NCBI GenBank assembly: GCA_024500155.1
Contig: CM044874.1
Coordinates: 43,222,384 to 43,286,383, forward strand
Direction: 5' to 3'
Source of the DNA: Chenopodium formosanum
Taxonomy: Eukaryota; Streptophyta; Magnoliopsida; Caryophyllales; Amaranthaceae
DNA length: 64,000 nucleotides
Part shown: positions 11,367 through 21,600 of the stretch, piece by piece
Layout of the letters: every line of letters starts with the position of its first letter
How positions within the stretch are numbered: position 1 is the stretch's first letter
Notes under the pieces: model-generated
What the model saw: the letters and a program-made list of their open reading frames with translations, nothing else
What the model was told of the DNA's origin: nothing
The model's database searches: none
Position numbers and translations under genes: made by a program

Positions 11367-12453
11367 CAGACATTGCTCCCATTTTTTTTCATTCACCATT
11401 TCTCTTTCTTCTCTTGCTCGCACTTCTCATCTCCATTTTCAATTTAAGCTTCTCAGATTCCCGTGCCACGGCGGCTCGTCACCGGTGAACGGTCGTTTAT
11501 ACCGTGTCATGAATCCATTCAATGTGACATGGCGGCGCTGCTGGGTTCTTGTTTCTTCTTTTTTTTTTCGCTTAAATTTCGGTGCTACTCGTTGTTGCGC
11601 TGCTGTTTAGAGCTCGTTGCTGTTGATTGGAGCTTCGTCGACTCCTGGAATCACCGTGACACGAGATCTGATCACCGTTACACGGTACCTGATCACCGTG
11701 TCGTGGCGTAGGCTGACCGTGTCGCGGCGGCTGCTCTGCTTTTTTGCGAATTTTGGAGCTCAAATTTTCATTAATTTTGCTCTAAATTTTTGCTACTTTC
11801 ATCATTTTTTGTTCTCCACAAGGATCTATGTAAGTTTCCTTTGATTTTTGTCTCGAATTTGCTTCAAATAATTTCATGTAAAAACCCTTAAAAATCAATT
11901 TGGGGATATTTTTGATTTTGAGGTTAATGTTGAAATTCTTGCCATGAATTTACTTGTAAATGTATGTATGTGTGTTTGTGAGCGATTTGAGGCAAAAATT
12001 GCATGATTTGGTGAAGAATTGAGCAAATCACCATTTTTGGTACTACATGTGGAAATAGTGTTCTTGTTGTTGATGTTTTTCTTTTGAACTTGAAATGACG
12101 ACATATTAGTTGTAGATCTTGTAAAATATGCCATGATGCGTCGATATATTGTTTTTGTGCAATTTTGAGACATGTTTTGTGTTGTATACGTACTACATTG
12201 TCATGGAGAACACAGTATCATGCAATTAGGATAACATAGTATTAGTTCGTCATGAAGAAACTAAATACTATAAATAATTCCATTATTTTGCTAATTTTTA
12301 GCCTTGAGGTAAAAATTTAGCGTATAATAGAAAACGCAATAAAAAACTAAATGAAGCTAAGCATTTAGGTTTTTATTAAAATGAATCTCGATATAAATAA
12401 CTAAAAATCTTAGGAAATTATGCTAAACATTTAGATTTTTATTTTTATAATAG
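11367..12453 (+). other. 5' leader of aORF1 (A) with a leader intron
   Basis: A pyrimidine-rich leader follows the TATA-like box. A donor at 11830 (ctat|GTAAGT) and an acceptor ending at 12453 (ataatAG) would remove a 624-bp intron whose end is one base before the ATG at 12455. Element B has the same donor context (gatctat|GTAAGT at 33181, minus) and acceptor one base before its ATG (32711), which supports a real 5'-UTR intron. Confidence 0.6.
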
Positions 12454-12454
12454 C

Positions 12455-15058
12455 ATGCCTAGACGACGGGATCGCGATCTTTCCACTCATGGCCGGCGTC
12501 AGGCTTTTCAGGAGGACACTCCCACGATTCTCGAGTGTATGGATGATGACGTCTTAGAGTCTGAGCCTCGACCCTCTACGGGTAGGGGTAGGTGGGCTCC
12601 ACCTCCATGGACACCAGACCAGTTTGTTTTCTATCGTGAGAACCACGTTTCTCATCATCCACTTGCCGGCATAGTTGACGGCACGCTTTGCCATCACGGT
12701 ACTGGAGCCGGAGATTTGATTCCTCTACTTCATCAAATTATCACGAGGGATCCTGCTACGAACGCCTTATGGGAATCAGCTGGTCTAGTAGACTTTTATT
12801 CGGCAATTGTAGGGTTTCGCAGCCCCCGAGGTTGTGGTGCGATAGTCGTTCGCGCATTGTTGGAGTATTTTTGGTATACTACCAACACTTTTCACTTTTC
12901 TTGGGGGGAGATGACAGTGACCCCTCTGGACTTTAGCATGATTAGTGGTCTACGCTTCACTGACCGGGCCGTAGCACAGATGTCTGATCTTCCTTGGGGA
13001 GCGGCTGAGGCAGCCGATTTGTTAGGTTAGATCGTTTAGCATATCAGAACACAACCGGTGTCTTGAGGTGGTCCTAGGAGCGGGCGATCAGAGTTGGCTT
13101 CGGTTCTGGCCCGTGGTTTTAACATGGAGGAGACATCACCTGAGCAGCGAGTGCGGATCTTCATTTTGATTCTCATTTCCATGACTCTTTCTCCTGATAG
13201 GAGTTCACGTGCGCTCGTTTGCTATCTTCCTTCTTTAGTAAGGATCAGTGAGATAGGATCCTTTAGCTGGGCCAGCCTCGGATATGCCGATCTTCTCTTG
13301 TCATTACGTCATGGCTGTAGGCAACTGAACGACGAGTCCCCTTTCACTGTCTACGGTTTATGGAGAGTCGTAGAGGTGACGATCTTTTCCTCTTCTTGTT
13401 TTATTTTAATTTGTTCGACTCATGTGCTCAAATATTACTTGTCATTGCAGCTATGGTTCTACGAGTACTTTCGAGGATTAGCCCCTCGACGGCATCGTGG
13501 AGCGGTTCATGACTTCCCTGTGAGGGCCAGCTGGCGTGACCGAGGAGAGTCACGGGTGGAGTCTTTCTCTGCGCTGCGCGGGCTGCTACGCTGAGGCACC
13601 TCTTCTGTTGGAGTAAGAATTACTTTTATAGCCTGTATTTTCTATCTTGACATTATTTTCGGTGCTTCATTACAACTTTTTATGGTTTTTGAGGTTGATA
13701 TTGATGTCCAGTATCGTCCTTGGGCTGGGATGACTAATCTTCCCGAGGCCTTGCAACTTTCAGCGTATCGCACTGTTTTTGTTGGCACCGAACGCTTTGT
13801 CTGGTATTAAGGGGAGCGTGTCGTTCGTCAACACAGCGGTGATCGCTTTGTGGTGCCCTTGTCTCCATCGGAGTCGATGTTGGACTCGCGCTTGCTTAGG
13901 GAGTTGATAAACAGGGGAGAGCGCTACACTTTTCCTTGGCAGGAGCTGGTGCGTATGGAGGGCAATTATGCGCAAGACTTGCTTCCCTCTTTGGCTCCTC
14001 TACCCCGTCTTCCTGAGGTATGCTTTATTTTGAGGATTTTGTTGCTAGTCTCTGTTTAAATAGTCGAATAACTTGATTATTCGATCGTATTTTCAGACGA
14101 CTGTTCGCCGCGTGGGGAGGATTGAGATTCCGCCTCAATTTGTCCGCTACCCAGGGCCGATTGGTATTACTGAGGACCATATTGCTGATGTGCCAGAGGG
14201 TTTCAGACAGGCGCAAAAGTCTCTGCCTAATGTTTTTGAGCCGGTAAGCTTTTGATGCATTATTCATCCCTTTTAACACCACTTGTTACTGATTTTTCTT
14301 TCTCAGCCCACTCGCACGAAGATGATGGGATTTATGAAGCTGGTTGACGCTCTGAAGTACTGCACCATCAAGCTTCGGCGTGGTGCGAGTTGTTGAAGCA
14401 GTTCTGGCGATGTTCTTGAGGTATGTTAACTTTTTCTCTTTTTTACCATTTTTTTTTATTTCGCACTGTTGACATCTTTTGATTTTGTGTCCTTCAGGAG
14501 CAACGAAGGTCCTGCTCGCGCTCGAGGCATAGAGGCTCGGACAAGGGAGAGCCTAGTCGTGGTAGACGGTCTCCTGAGGTTCATCGGCATTCTCAGTCTC
14601 AGCGGGATCCTCAGCTTTCTCAGCCATTTCAGGAGGCTCCGCGGCAGCAGCCTCAGTCCTTCCAGTCGTTCCAGCATTTTCAAGGTCAGGGTCAGTGGCA
14701 GCGACAGTCGTTTTCACAGCCTTCACAGCCTGAGTTCAGGCTAGTTATCACTCCCGTGGATCCTAGCTTATATTCAGCTCCATCGTCTTGGGTTCCCCCA
14801 CCAGTGTCGGGTTTGTTTTCAGTTCCAGTGTATGGGACGATGCCTCCACCGACGATTCCTATTTCTTCGAGTCAGTCTACACCGTTATCCAGTTGGACGG
14901 ATCCTGCTTTGAGTTTGACTGCTACTTGAGTTACAGGGACTAGTAAGGATACTACTCCTCGTACTCGGATAATGGTGGGACTCTTTGGCTCACCGTTCCC
15001 ATATTCACAGGCTGAAGATGACACTGATCCTAACTCTTCTAGCTCTGCAGATTTTTGA
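12455..15058 (+). pseudogene. aORF1 of element A: PMD (MAIN/MAIL1-like) gene, broken
   Basis: Six exons are inferred from GT/AG sites and homology to B: 12455-13375, 13451-about 13611, about 13697-14017, 14097-14243, 14307-14420 and 14498-15058. Exon 1 carries the hallmark of the plant mobile domain: ALWESAGL, then VVRALLEYFW, then TFHFSWGEMTVTPLDF and the following SGL. The last exon is S/Q/P-rich and low in complexity. PMD proteins MAIN and MAIL1 take part in transposon silencing in Arabidopsis; the role of retrotransposon-borne copies is unknown. Exon 1 has in-frame stops at 13028, 13037 and 13064, exon 2 looks frame-shifted near its end, and exon 3 has a stop near 13807. It lies antisense to the element's pol, upstream of aORF2 and in the same direction as it. 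Confidence 0.75.
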
Positions 15059-15059
15059 C

Positions 15060-15600
15060 CGAGGGTCTTTATTTGTACATACTGTGATGACACTTGATGC
15101 TGCTTATTTATTATGACTCATTTTGTACATTATTCTCAGTTTATGTATTTATTAGTGTGTGTTAGTGTATGCTTGAGACTCATTGTGTGTGATTGTGTAT
15201 TTATTAATGATGCGAAAAAAAAACGTAAGTGGAGTAAGTGGAGGGTACCGACCTTCCCCAAAAGAAAAAAAAGAAATAAATAGAAAAGAAAAATATGAAT
15301 AAGTCTTACAAGTACTTAAAAATAAATATGTTTGGAAATGGGACAAGTTTTATAACTTCCCCAAAGAAAAAGAAAATAATAATAGAAATAAGAGTAAAAA
15401 ATAAAATAAATAATAAAGATGAGTAAAAGAAAAAAAATAAAATGATAAAAATAAAAAAATAAAAATATTAATAAATGATGATGAGAATTTTATTAGGAAT
15501 GAAATTCTTGAAAAAAAACAAAATTAAAAAAGACAAACGGTGAAGATAAAACACTAGAAAAAAAATCTGGATAGATACAGGAAAAGGATTAAAAAAGAAA
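15060..15600. other. aORF1-aORF2 spacer, AT-rich
   Basis: This spacer has no gene. It is strongly A-rich on the plus strand (15210-15600). The palindromic words and TATA box of aORF2 follow. Confidence 0.5.
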
Positions 15601-15604
15601 ACGC

Positions 15605-15785
15605 GTGGGCGCCGCGACACGGCATCGTACACCTTGTCACGGCAAAATCTGTCGTGTCGCGGCACAAATTCCCATTACACGGTGGGAATTCCCGTGTCAC
15701 GGTGCGCGTATTCTACAACGGTGTGGTTTACGCGTATAGAAAGATAAATTCTGAGTAGTTCCGAGCGTTTTTGCTATAAAATAGG
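15605..15785 (+). promoter_or_regulatory. Promoter of aORF2 (A): five words plus TATA box
   Basis: Words gccgcgacacggc, ccttgtcacggc, tcgtgtcgcggc, cattacacggtggg and cccgtgtcacggtg stand at 15605-15705. TATAAAATAGG follows at 15775-15785, 68 bp before the ATG. Element B has the same layout with its own words (29747-29920, minus). Confidence 0.7.
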
Positions 15786-15852
15786 ACCAGTATTTACGTG
15801 ATATGCTTAATTACGAAACACAAAATAATTAGAATTTCATATTCCAATAATA

Positions 15853-17408
15853 ATGTCTCAGAATTTTGATAATACATTGCGCGACTGGTATTATTCTTTG
15901 ACCAATGCTGACAAAAGAGAATTGGAATTGTTTCATTTCAGGGGTTTACTAGCCCTGAGACATGTAGCGATTGAACATGATTTTCTTAGGGCAGCATTAG
16001 ACTATTGGAGTCCAGAAACACATTGTTTTAAATTCGATTACGATGAAATATGTCCCCTGCCGGAGGAATTCGGTGTCATCTATGGATTTCCTGCCAGAAA
16101 TATTATTGTTATGCCTACCCTACGTGAGTATTATTACCAAAACTTTAAACGTCATCTGAATCTAACATATCAAGATTTAAAAAGAATTGTATGTTGTAAT
16201 GAAGTAGACTTAGAAAAACTTGCAAATTTATATTTCAATCGCCCTGTCTCTGAGTCTTATCATGTATACAGTAGAATGGCTTATCATTTTTGCGTGTTTA
16301 TCAAACTTTTATTTGCAAACGGTAGGGTAGGACATGCTTGCCTAGCATCTATGCTTGAACATGTCGAATCTGGGAGATCTCTTATGCCCACGTGTCTTGG
16401 AGAAACTTTACGCGGCCTTGACGAAGCAAAAGATGACCAGAAAGCCGTCAGGAAGAGCTCTCTGGTACTGTTGCAGGTAAAAACATGCTCCAAGTAACCC
16501 CTGTGATACAAAACAGGTACCATGTCACGGTGGCCTTCTGTCGTGACACGATGAGCTCTGTTATGACACGGTGGATTTTTTATTTATTTATTTTTTTTCG
16601 ACTTATTTTTCTTTTTTTTGTTTTGCAGATTTGGTTGATGGAGCGTTTAGAACTCTTTGAAGCCCCCGACGATATTGAAAAATATGGTCCCAACGATTTA
16701 ATCCGCAGGAAGAAGAATTTTTATGTGAACATGTCGTATGAAGATTGGAAGAATTTCTTTGCAAAAAGAGAATTTTCCATTCGTTGGGTGGTGCCTTGGT
16801 GGAGGATTTCTAGGATGGTTGGAACGAATGATACTCCGTATTGCCGTGTTCCTAGTATCTTAATACTGACTTTTTACTGTCCTTCTCGACTGATGCGACA
16901 CTATGGACTTGAACAAGTAGTTCCACGCTATAACGATAGTCCTTGTGAAGTATCGTTGCATGAAAGTAACATTCACAAGTACGAGGCTTATTGGATTGAA
17001 AGACCTTTGTGGACCGTTTCGGCAAGTAACCAAGCTCCTCCTCCCTTGTCTACTGCATACAAGGCATGGTTGAATCCTATAAGTAAAAGGGATCGAGTAG
17101 GATCACGCAACTTTGATGTGAAGAGCCATCTTGGAAATAAGAAAGCGCCTCCTAAAGATCGTCTAGGTCCAAGAACACAAGGGATTGAGTTTAAGATTCC
17201 TATAATGCCTAAAAGGAAGAACTATGTGAAAGAGAAGGGTAAAGAGAAGATGGTTTATAGAGAGAAACAACCAAAGAATTCTAAGAACGGTGAAAGGAGT
17301 GGAAGTTCGACTAGGGGTGTGACGGTTCGGGCTACAAAAGACACATTAATGGTGAAGGCCGACCTAGTTGAAAAAGAGAAGGAGGTTTTTAAAGTGAAGA
17401 GGGATTAG
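15853..17408 (+). CDS. aORF2 of element A: uncharacterised antisense protein, intact
   Basis: Two exons, 15853-16476 and 16629-17408, join in phase 0 (TTGCAG|GTAAAA ... TTTTGCAG|ATT) to give 467 aa with no stop. I chose the first ATG after the TATA box. The N-terminal half has the pattern HFRGLLAL, ALDYWSPETHCFKF and PLPEEFGVIYGFP, a layout like the PMD but a distinct family; from memory it resembles plant proteins tagged DUF7745. The middle has HVESGRSLMP. Exon 2 starts IWLMERLELFEAP, has VVPWWRISRM and TFYCPSRLMRHYG, and ends in a Lys/Arg-rich, probably disordered tail of about 100 residues that could bind nucleic acid or act as nuclear signal. The homologue in B (28161-29680) is broken. 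It lies antisense to pol and converges with it. Function is unknown. The open frame against decayed neighbours may mean selection or chance. Confidence 0.75.
16477..16628 (+). other. aORF2 (A) intron containing three palindromic words
   Basis: The 152-bp intron has GT and TTTTGCAG borders. Inside are ccatgtcacggtgg, gtcgtgacacgatg and gttatgacacggtgg, then a T-rich run. I saw no such words in the two exons. The corresponding intron of B (28950-29036, minus) is shorter and has no words. Confidence 0.7.
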
Positions 17409-18073
17409 ATTAGTATTGCTTTGCTTATATGATTTATAATTTTTAAAATAAGGCGCATGATGCCAATAATTGTAGTCACATTTATTTCAATAATTATAGC
17501 ATATTTATTTTCGCCTTAAATAAAAATTACAATGACTCTTTTTTTTTGTTATTTTTTTTATTATCCGAGTCAAGGAGTCGGGCGCAATGGAAGAATGAAA
17601 ATAAAAAAAAATCGAACAAATAACTGAATTCGCAAAGACTGCGTCACTTAAAAAAAATCGAAAGGTCTTAAATTCCACCGTGCCACGGTGGAAAATGTTG
17701 TGACACGTTGGAAGTTCCCGCGGCACGACAATATTATTTTTTTTTTGGTACAGGTTCACCGCGCCACGATGGAAATTTGCCGTGACACGGTACAGTTTCC
17801 TGTGGCGCGGCAAACTTTATTTATTTATTTTTTAATGCAATTCCACCGCGCCACGATGGACTGTGCCATGACACGGTGGATAGTCCCGTGTCGCGGCAAC
17901 CCTTCCCCATTTTTTTTTGTGTTGTGAAGCAATGCTGAACTGGCGCATTTACTTGATTGACGGAGTAAGGATTTTATTTTTTAAAGTGGTCGGGCCCCCT
18001 TGAGGGGTTGCCTACGTATCCTTAAAAAGGAATCTAGCCAAACGTAGCTCTGTTGGGTCATGAACCCATGCAA
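17409..18073. other. Convergent spacer with word cluster, element A
   Basis: This spacer lies between the 3' ends of aORF2 (plus) and pol (minus). About nine CCGTGNCACGG-type words stand at 17675-17900, for example accgtgccacggtgg, gccgtgacacggta and cccgtgtcgcggc. Homologous sequence near 17990-18070 (gttgcctacgtatcctt) recurs in B at 27680 on the other strand. No gene is seen. Confidence 0.65.
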
Positions 18074-18496
18074 CTAGGCACAAAATTTCTTGAGTTGATC
18101 CAAGTTGGTTAAATTGTGGAAACCGTTACCGTCCATGTCTTCCAATTGTGTTGCTCCGCCGGACAAGATGGCTTTAACAATGTACGGGCCTGACCAATTT
18201 GGTCTAAATTTTCCTCTTAGATCCAACAGTTTTTTGCGAAGTGCCTTAAGCGCCAGGTTACCTTCTTTGATATTCCTAGTCTTGACTTTTTTATTGAAAT
18301 GTCGCGCCATACGCTGTTGGTAGGTTTGGACATGATGCAAAGCTGCCAAGCGTTTTTCATCAAGTAAGACTAGTTCATCATATCTTTCTCTAATCCAGTC
18401 GACTTTATCTAGTTGGCTTCCCAACGCGATTCGAAGAGAAGGGATTTCTAGCTCTATTGGTTGTACAGCTTCAACTCCATAGACCAAAGAGAATGG
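18074..18496 (-). pseudogene. Integrase C-terminal end of element A pol
   Basis: The 137 residues match the corresponding part of B (27220-27633): both contain IELEIPSLR, then a DEKRL heptad and PNWSGPYIV or its variant PNWFGPYIV. This is the region after the integrase catalytic core in Tat elements and has no chromodomain. The frame is open but cut at 18496, where the LTR of element C begins. The rest of A's pol is not in the window. Confidence 0.85.
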
Positions 18497-18990
18497 TGTT
18501 TAGGGTAAAAAAACCCTAGACGCGTGGACCAATGAGAGGTGGCAACGTGTCGAGTTCAAGATTGCCCACGTGGCCTAATATCCTCTTGACACATGGCCCC
18601 CTTGGATAAACTTCTTAAATGGCGGCCTTCAAGGGCCCAAATCCCAAGAAGCGCCGTAAAACGGCCCAGCCCACCAAAATCTGTGTCAAGTGACCTAGAC
18701 AAGGGCACATTCTCCAATGACCCTATAAATAGGGAGATATTTCCCCACTTTAGGGACACATTCAATTATTGATTACACCTACATTCTCTCTCATCAGAGA
18801 AACACCTGATCTTGGAATCCAAGCAAATCCCCACCTAAATTTCCGCATTCTTTATTCCCTTTGAAGTTACTAACTTGATCGTTGGAGGCGGAGCTCCAAC
18901 CACCCGGAGTCTCCGTTGTTTTGCAGGTACAACTCAGCCGGACCAGACTTTGTGACGTAACTCTCCCGAGGGACAAAAACACCCAAAACA
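18497..18990 (+). repeat. 5' LTR of element C
   Basis: The 494 bp run from TGTTTAGGG to CCAAAACA. It matches the C-prime LTR (39079-39567, minus) in length and in the 3' half, including gatcgttggaggcggagctcc-like sequence, gttgttttgcaggt and ctcccgagggac. The TATA box is ccctataaatagggag at 18721-18736. Confidence 0.85.
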
Positions 18991-19010
18991 TTTAGCGCCG
19001 TCTGTGGGGA
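18991..19010 (+). other. Primer binding site of element C
   Basis: TTTAGCGCCGTCTGTGGGGA directly follows the LTR. This is the GCGCCGTCTGTGGGG type of primer site usual for Tat elements. C-prime has tttggcgtcgtctgtgggga at the corresponding place. Confidence 0.8.
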
Positions 19011-19023
19011 GAGTACCTCGAAG

Positions 19024-20954
19024 ATGTTTCAAGAGTTTGTACCACCTCCTAACCATCTGGGCGAAGACCCGGAAGTTTTCACAGACCAAGAGGATGAAGA
19101 TCCTCAGGTTGAAACTTATACAGCCAATGATGGCTCTCTGATAACCAAGGGCATCCGGCCTAGAGGCACTCTGCAGTGGGGTGCCACCCAGGCGGGTACT
19201 TGTCGACCTCCTGGGCAGCCAAAATGGGAAACTAACACGGCATCTAGATCAACACCCGTCACCCGAGACGAACTCGTGAGGTTCATGACAAGTTTCAAGG
19301 ATGAAATCAAAGAACCGATCACTAAGAGCCGGGTTGGCCCAAGTAAGGGTCAGTCGGCAAAGAAGACTCATCTGGAAAAGGGGAAGTCAGTCAGAGATCG
19401 GCAGCCAACTCCTCACCCAATGGAGAAGACAGCCGAGACCATTGATTGGTCCAAGATCCTTCTGCCGAAGAGGAATACCAACAATCCCCGCCGGACTCAA
19501 TAGCCGGTGGGAAGAAAAAAATCAACTCTTGATGCTTGGGAGATCATCACCCGCTGGAAGAACCAGTAGTTATCTAAGTCGGCTTCTACGTCGAACTTTC
19601 CAGACAGCTTCAACAACACCTCTACAGGGAATGCACTTTCCTTTCATGAGAGCCAGACAAGCGATAATGTCGTCCACTCTGGCCCTCAGATGATAGGGAC
19701 TGCACCGTATGTACCTTCTCAGGTCTACGGTCAGTATCCCCCTCATTTCATGCAGCCGGCCTTCTTTGGAGGTCAGGCGGCATACAACAATGTCCAACCA
19801 CTGGGCTTGCAGCTCCGTCTGCTCCGCCTGGGTGAACAACCTTTTGCGTTCACCCGGGAGATAACCGAGGCGACACAGCCGACCAAGGTTAAAAATGTGT
19901 TGGTAGGTACCTATGACAGTACCACCAACCCGGAAGATCACCTCATGGCATACACCAACCTCATGTACTTACAAGGGTTGGATGATGCCACTTGGTGTCG
20001 ATGCTTCCCGGCTACATTGAAGGGCATTGCCCAACAATGGTTTGGCAACTTGCCAGCCGGGTCCATCGATAGTTTCAAGAAGCTTGCCTTCCTTTTTGCT
20101 TCCAACTTCTCGATGAACATCCCTGCTAAGAAAACAAGTCTTGACTTGAGCACCATTAAGCAGAGAGAGAGAGAAGGGTTGCGCTTTTATGTCAGGCAGT
20201 TCAATCTGATCAGAATTTAGATTCAAGGACTGTCTGATGAGGTAGCTTTTACAGACTTTTTCAAGGGTTTGAGAGACGGGTCAACTTTTAAGTTCGACCT
20301 TGTCAGAAAAGGGGCTTTCACTTTACAGGGGGCCCTAGGGAGGCGGAAAGCTACATTCAAGCAACCGACCTCTGCTCGCCTGGTAATCAGTCGGAATCAA
20401 AGAAGTCTAACAAGCAAAAAGACAGCCGGCCTGCTCAACCAACCAAATAGAAAGAAGAGAGCAAGAAAAGAAAGGAAATCTGGGCGGTTAGTGACTCTGA
20501 TCAGCCGTCCTAGAAGAAGAAGGAAGAATTTAAACTGTATGTTCCTAAGTACGAGTTTAACAAGGACTGCAACTCTATCCTCATGGAAATTAAGGACCGG
20601 CTGTCCCTAGAGAAGCCGAATCTAATAAAAATGTCCATTCAATCAAGGAACAAAAAAAATAAATTGTTCCAATACCATGAGGAAGTTAGCCATGACACTA
20701 ACGACTGCTTCAGCCTTCAACGGGCGTTGGACCGTCTGGCTGACAAGGGGATGTTAAAGTCCTTTATTTCTAAGTCCAAAGGGACTAATAAGAAGAATCT
20801 GGGGCATTCGTCTAAGACACCCCAGCCTGCTAGTAGTTCGGATACTGATAAGGAGCCGGTCTACACTATAGCAGGCGGGTTCTCATGTGGCGGCTCTACC
20901 ATCCGGGGCACCAAGAGCCATCTTCGAAAGATGGACAAAGATGATGATGATTAG
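19024..20954 (+). pseudogene. gag of element C, frame-shifted
   Basis: Pieces lie at 19024-19503, 19690-20220 and 20583-20954 in different frames or separated by stops. The central piece has the retrotransposon gag core: NPEDHLMAYTNLM, CRCFPATLKGIAQQWFGNLP and a following FASNF. The last piece has the Tat-type KLFQYHEEVSHDTNDCF in place of a usual zinc knuckle. The product would form the particle shell if intact. The stop at 20218 and the frame changes show it is dead. Confidence 0.8.
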
Positions 20955-20989
20955 GCTTCTGCTAGCTCCTTCTTTCCAGACGTCCTAAT

Positions 20990-21600
20990 CACTTAGAAGG
21001 ACAGGGGCAGCGTACGTCGTCCGCATGACGACCCAGTTGTCATTGAATGTAAGGTTGCCAACCAGCTTGTTGGACGGATCCTTATTGACACCGGCAGCTC
21101 ATCAGACATCATCAGCCTACGGTGCCTGCATAAGATGAAATACAATGTCACCAGCATGCATCCGGTTACCCACCCTTTGGTTGGTTTTGGGGGTAGAATG
21201 GTTTACCCAGTCGGAAGGGTTAATTTACCAATCCGGCTGGGTAAGAAAGGAAAAGGGCGACACCTGGTCGTCAAGTTCTTGGTCGTTAAGGAGCTGACCG
21301 CCTACAACATTATTCTTGGCCGGCCAACCCTCAACGAAGTCAAGGCTATAATCATCCCTTCCCTCATGCTCATCAAGTATGAGAGGGATGATGGCTCTGT
21401 TGGTTCCTTGAATGGGGATCAGAAGACGGCCCGGGAGTGTTATCTCTCAGCCGTCAAAGATATTGTGGCTCCAGACAGCCAGGAACCAATAGACCTTGAC
21501 AATGTCAATGATGCCGACCCAGCCCCAGCCTCACCAGCAGCCAGAAAGAAAAGAAAGGCACCTCTGCTGGTGGAGGTGAAGAAAAAGAAAAAATAGCAAT
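20990..21600 (+). pseudogene. Aspartic protease of element C
   Basis: The active-site motif LIDTGSSSD is encoded at 21081-21107 (GAC at 21087). Downstream are a NIILGRPTLN flap-side motif and a D/K-rich tail ending at 21596. A stop at 20952 separates it from gag. The catalytic D-T-G is preserved, but the flanking frames are broken. Confidence 0.8.

Larger units (their letters stand above)
8660..18496 (-). mobile_element. Element A: Tat-like Ty3/gypsy element with two antisense genes, 5' part lost
   Basis: Read on the minus strand from its broken end, the order is: integrase C-terminus (18496-18074), word cluster, aORF2 (plus strand), word cluster, aORF1 (plus strand), tandem repeats, polypurine tract (10310-10296), 3' LTR (10295-8660). 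The 5' LTR, gag and most of pol are absent because element C begins inside the integrase at 18497. The layout matches element B in the opposite orientation. Extra antisense ORFs between pol and the 3' LTR are known for Tat-lineage elements; having two with introns is what I see here. Confidence 0.8.
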
